From positions 36,995,662 through 37,059,661 of the forward strand of contig CM057153.1 of assembly GCA_029962745.1 (NCBI GenBank): a stretch of DNA of 64,000 nt, written 5' to 3'. The DNA is from Echinometra lucunter. Its lineage: Eukaryota > Echinodermata > Echinoidea > Camarodonta > Echinometridae. The first letter of the stretch is position 1. Each line of letters opens with the position of its first letter. The notes below the pieces were generated by a model. It did no database searches. It had not been told where the DNA came from and saw only the letters and a list, made by a program, of their open reading frames with translations. Positions 60,280-64,000 of the stretch are shown piece by piece. Position numbers and translations under genes: made by a program.

Positions 60280-62259
60280 TTTTTGTTTTATATAACACCT
60301 ATATGACACGCTGTCCGTCAATATGTTTGATTGCAAGCACACTGCAAACGCAAGCGTTTTACGTACATAGTGTGCCGGGCTCTCGGCGTGCATGCAAATG
60401 GAGCAAATCGCATGGATCCAAGATTGCACGGTAAATGGAGCCACAATTGCATGAATGATGACATAATAGTAGAATGGGACAAATGATCATATCAAACAAC
60501 CAATCTAATGACAAGGATCTATCTAGGTGTCATAATTGTTGGTGATGATGATGATAGTGATGATATTGATATTGATGTAATCTAGTTATAAAAGTTCACC
60601 TTTGAGTTTGATTTTATCTTTAGTAGGGAGTATTACATATTAGCTTTGAGGAGATACATGTCTTATTTTCCTGGATTTTTATGTCAGAGTACAGTAATGA
60701 CAAAAATTGGACTAACCAGAGTGGGGATAAGTTGAGATGAAATATAAATGATTATGTGCTGACTATATTGAAACAAATTGTGTATGTAGTAGATAAATTC
60801 TTTGATTGGTCAACAGATATTATGTCCTGCATTCAGAAAGGGGGATCGTAATAAACAAAACATGCGTTGACAAATCCTACTCTCATAGCATCTGTTGTGA
60901 CATATCAGATGCTTTAGTCTAATAAGGGACATGCCAGCGGACTAACTTTCAAAACACTGCCACCTACTCTATGGTTAAGCAGCCAGGTCAAATTAATTAA
61001 CCAAAATATGAATGAGACTGTCCCATCACTGATGTGGTTTATGCATTGACCCTTATCTCACCCAGCACCCAAAAGGTCATTGAAAGGTCACTGAACCATG
61101 ATGCAGTTCTCTAGTGTGTTGATATCTTGCCTAGATAGCTCATGGCGTGTCTTTGCATGGTCATGTACTCGTGTATTTGTCCATTGTTGAATGGGTTTCC
61201 TTGTAACTTTGATATCTTGCCAAGATAAGTTTAGAATTGTTATGCCTCTGCTTAGTTATTTATCTTATCTGTGGTATACTTTGGTATTGCATGTCACCTG
61301 CTGAGTTCCAAAAGGGAATTGACTCTGTATGACTTCATACCCTCTGAACTCTTCATAGATGATCATTTATTGTTTTATTCCATTGTATAAATATTATTTT
61401 GTCCTCTATGTTATGATGAAATAATGAAGAAATCACTCTTTTTAATATAGAGTTGTTATTTAGGAAATTACGGTATTCAAGAAGAAAATGTTAGAATATT
61501 GTTTTTTTTTCAAGAATAGATTAAAATATGAAATCAGAATAGTGATTTCAACCTCATACAACACTCAAAAGGCTTTGGGGTAATGACAAGGTGACATACT
61601 TCCTGCAGTGTAAAAAGGATAGGGGGAAAATCACTAGTCGGACCTTCTAAAAAATTTGACAAATGTAATCGCAAATGATGGAAGAGCTTCTGTATGACTT
61701 TCAGGTCCAGTAATGACCCTTGGGGCTCAGGTTACAAGCAATGTCTGAGCTTGGGCCTCAAGAGGATTAGGAGGAAATCTTAGCTCTTTCATTCCATCAA
61801 CAAACCAACACCACCTTCATTCCTGGAAGGCCTGCATCTATTTGACCTTTCACCCCAGGCCATAGTGTTTAGTGTCAACTCAGGTCAGAGAGTCATTAAC
61901 TGTTTGATTGAGAAGGTGGAAGGCTTATTGGGTAGGAAGCCCTGTTTGGACTTGTTAGCCGTTGGTCTGGCTTCATTATTTTGGCTTCAGGCTTTGATTT
62001 GAAGATTTGCCCCTGATCTATATTGTCATGTTATCGAGCATGAAAGGGGATAAAAAGATCATCTCATCATGTTAAATACATGAGTGAGGTACAGTAATCC
62101 TCTTTAAGTAATCTGAATGCTGAGTTATACTGTTATCTGTTAATTTTTTTGGAATGAATTAGGTTCTGATTGAAATCTGAGCATTTCCAGATTTTGAAGA
62201 GTTTTCATTGTGAATGAGTTTTAGGGTATAGGATTCAGGGAGACCTTCATACTAACCCC
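60280..62259. other. Intron sequence, nothing recognised
   Basis: AT-rich single-copy sequence. Small GAT-rich patch near 60543-60575. No exon seen. Confidence 0.5.
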
Positions 62260-62639
62260 CTGTTTAGACACAAACGTTTATATCAAAAGTCAATAAAGAA
62301 ACGTCATGTAAAATTGTATAGCCTACAGACCATCCAGACACACATCCCATATGCACATTTTTCTACTGTGCACATTGCCACGGCAAGGTCATGTCTCCTT
62401 TGAACATGCTCATGTTAAGCCCCACCCATTTATACTGTTCTGTGGTCGCCATACGTTGAGACACACACGGGCCGATTCTTTATCGAGTTGTAGTTCGAAA
62501 ATGATGCTCAGACCCTAGTTTCGTTATACTACGTTTCTTTATAAATCGTTTCGTTAGTCAATGTTCAGACACACAAATCCATCGTATAGCTATACAGTTT
62601 TTGTATAGCCATACAACAAATTTTGTGTCTGAACACAAG
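62260..62639 (+). mobile_element. MITE family F, copy 2
   Basis: Inverted relative to the copy at 57208-57621. The ends CTGTTTAGACACAAACG and the inverse of CTTGTGTTCAGACACAAAAT form the TIR. Near the right end is a duplicated TGTATAGCYATACA word. The element is about 380 bp. Confidence 0.75.
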
Positions 62640-63290
62640 GTGAGATGATTATCCAGTTATCCTGTCAGTTTGTGGCTGCGATAGGTTTCTAGTGTGAATA
62701 GGACCCAAGGAATGGACCCTTGCGATTCTACATCTCCACACCATGCTAATGCTTGGTCCATTGATACTGTCAAGTTGCGGTTGTGATATGTTTGTTGTGG
62801 CTGATTAAAATGTCAGAAGGGATAATGGATGAACTTTGATAAATGTGGACTGGACATGACCCTTGACCAGAGGTGTTTTGGGTCAGACTATGGAATGTTG
62901 GAATTGATGATGATGATCAGGGAAGATAGCAAGAAACTGTCACAGTTCAAAAGATTAGTAATATCTTTTGAAAATGTAAAGAAGATTGATTTATTCCAAA
63001 GGATAAAAATAAGTTATTTGGTTATTTGTTACTCATTGGTAAGTCTGTAATTCTAAGTAACTCTAAAGTAATTTGAAATAGAACACTATAGGTAGTCTTT
63101 AGTTCTGGTAATGAAATGTATTACCCCCACTGGAACTAAAAGTAGACTGTAGATAGATATTTTGATGTAAATTACAATAAATTTCATTGATTAAACAAGG
63201 TAGTGAAATATATTGTATGTAAAAAGAATTATTCCTTCAAGATTTCCTGCTGCTTTTGCCCTAACCAGCATTCTTGCTTGTATCTTTCAG
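62640..63290 (+). other. Last part of the intron before the TSPN exon
   Basis: Ends in a pyrimidine-rich acceptor, TTGTATCTTTCAG, at 63278-63290. A 73-codon open frame at 62829-63050 shows no domain. Confidence 0.6.
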
Positions 63291-63844
63291 ATGTAATAAG
63301 TCTAGATGTCCTTCAAGTCATTGGCCACCCCCTTCCTGCTGGAGTGACTTTCACTGAAGGCCTGACTGGTGCTGCTTTTAAATTTGAAGGCGATTCCAAT
63401 GCAGGCCGCCATGCTGAGCTCATCCTACCCTCAGACTTCTCTTCCAACTTCCCCGAGTTCTCCATCTTGATGCTGCTGCGCCCATACAGTGGTAGCAGGG
63501 GTACTGTCTTTGGCGTCACAGACCCCTACCACCGGACAGTCATCCTCAGTGTTAATATTACTAGCATCTCTATAGAAGAGATGCGAATTAGCCTGGTGCT
63601 AACAGACATGGACTATACCAGTGAATCAATAGAGGTAGCAGCCTTCATTGTGCCTTCCTTCACAAACCAGTGGACGCAACTGGCGTTGAGCATCAGGGAC
63701 AACCAGGTCACCCTGTTCCTGGACTGTCAGGAACTTGGAACACAGTCTTTCGATAAACATCCAGGCTGGCATATTAGAATACCAGAAATGGCCCCACTTT
63801 TCATTGGACATCTAGGAATAGTAGGAGAAAGGGTGCAATATCGG
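63291..63844 (+). CDS. Internal exon encoding a TSPN/laminin-G-like domain of a collagen XV/XVIII (multiplexin)-type protein
   Basis: The acceptor TATCTTTCAG ends at 63290 and the donor GTAAGC starts at 63845. The exon enters in phase 1 and leaves in phase 0 (554 bases, about 184 codons). The peptide starts VISLDVLQVIG and carries motifs I associate with the thrombospondin-N-like domain of multiplexins: an LQ.IG opening, FPEFSILMLLRP, GTVFGVTD, VPSFTNQWTQLALSI and VTLFLDCQE. Only one Cys is present, in the LDC motif. The partner Cys of the usual disulfide would lie in the next exon, beyond the window. NIT is a possible glycosylation site. Multiplexins are basement-membrane collagens/proteoglycans with a C-terminal endostatin. 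I prefer XV/XVIII over FACIT collagens (XII, XIV) because of the QWTQLALS and GTVFGVTD motifs. The role is inferred from similarity recalled, not searched. Confidence 0.85.
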
Positions 63845-63891
63845 GTAAGCTATTGATGAAATGTAGACAAAAGGTTATGGAAAATTGTTTA

Positions 63892-63908
63892 GGTAGGTAG
63901 TTAGATAG

Positions 63909-63939
<31 letters not shown>

Positions 63940-64000
63940 GATGATAGATAGGGTAGGTAGGTAGGTAGGTATGTAGATAGATAGATAGATAGATAGATAG
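63892..64000. repeat. (GATA)n/(GTAG)n microsatellite
   Basis: Alternating TAGA and TAGG tetranucleotide arrays directly downstream of the TSPN exon donor. They run off the window edge. Confidence 0.95.

Overview
This is a 64 kb piece of animal nuclear DNA. It is AT-rich and intron-dominated, packed with simple repeats and small inverted-repeat transposons, and almost free of coding sequence. A tRNA-derived SINE with an ATT-rich tail, many TIR-bearing MITEs, an interstitial TTAGGG tract and high heterozygosity between two copies of one segment all suggest a marine invertebrate deuterostome. A sea urchin or another echinoderm is my best guess, not a proof.

Coding content: two exons are well supported, both on the + strand. 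The exon at 15191-15508 encodes one complete fibronectin type III (FN3) domain and is a symmetric phase 1-1 exon. The exon at 63291-63844 encodes most of a thrombospondin-N/laminin-G-like (TSPN) domain. Its motifs fit the N-terminal non-collagenous region of the multiplexin collagens (types XV/XVIII). The phases are compatible (1 out, 1 in), so the simplest reading is one gene: an FN3-containing collagen XV/XVIII-like proteoglycan whose collagenous and endostatin parts lie to the right of the window. A short possible terminal exon at 50434-50586 is much weaker.

Layout: 1-15190 is non-coding, with a CAC-rich tract, a MITE carrying a nested SINE, several other MITEs, a purine tract and a 53-bp tandem repeat. 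15191-15508 is the FN3 exon. 15509-24706 is intron with a cluster of MITEs, one of them pogo/Tigger-like, plus the TTAGGG array. 24707-37161 and 37662-50079 are two near-identical copies of the same ~12.4 kb, separated by exactly 500 N. The homology stops at the gap on both sides, so the repeat is most likely two haplotypes of one locus placed in series by the assembler. If so, the true intron is about 35 kb, not 48 kb. 50080-63290 is single-copy intron with more MITEs and a large palindrome. 63291-63844 is the TSPN exon, and the window ends in a GATA-type microsatellite in the next intron.

No novel protein-coding system is visible. The unusual material is the multiplexin exon pair, the assembly duplication and a diverse set of foldback elements, some with internal tandem modules or nested insertions.
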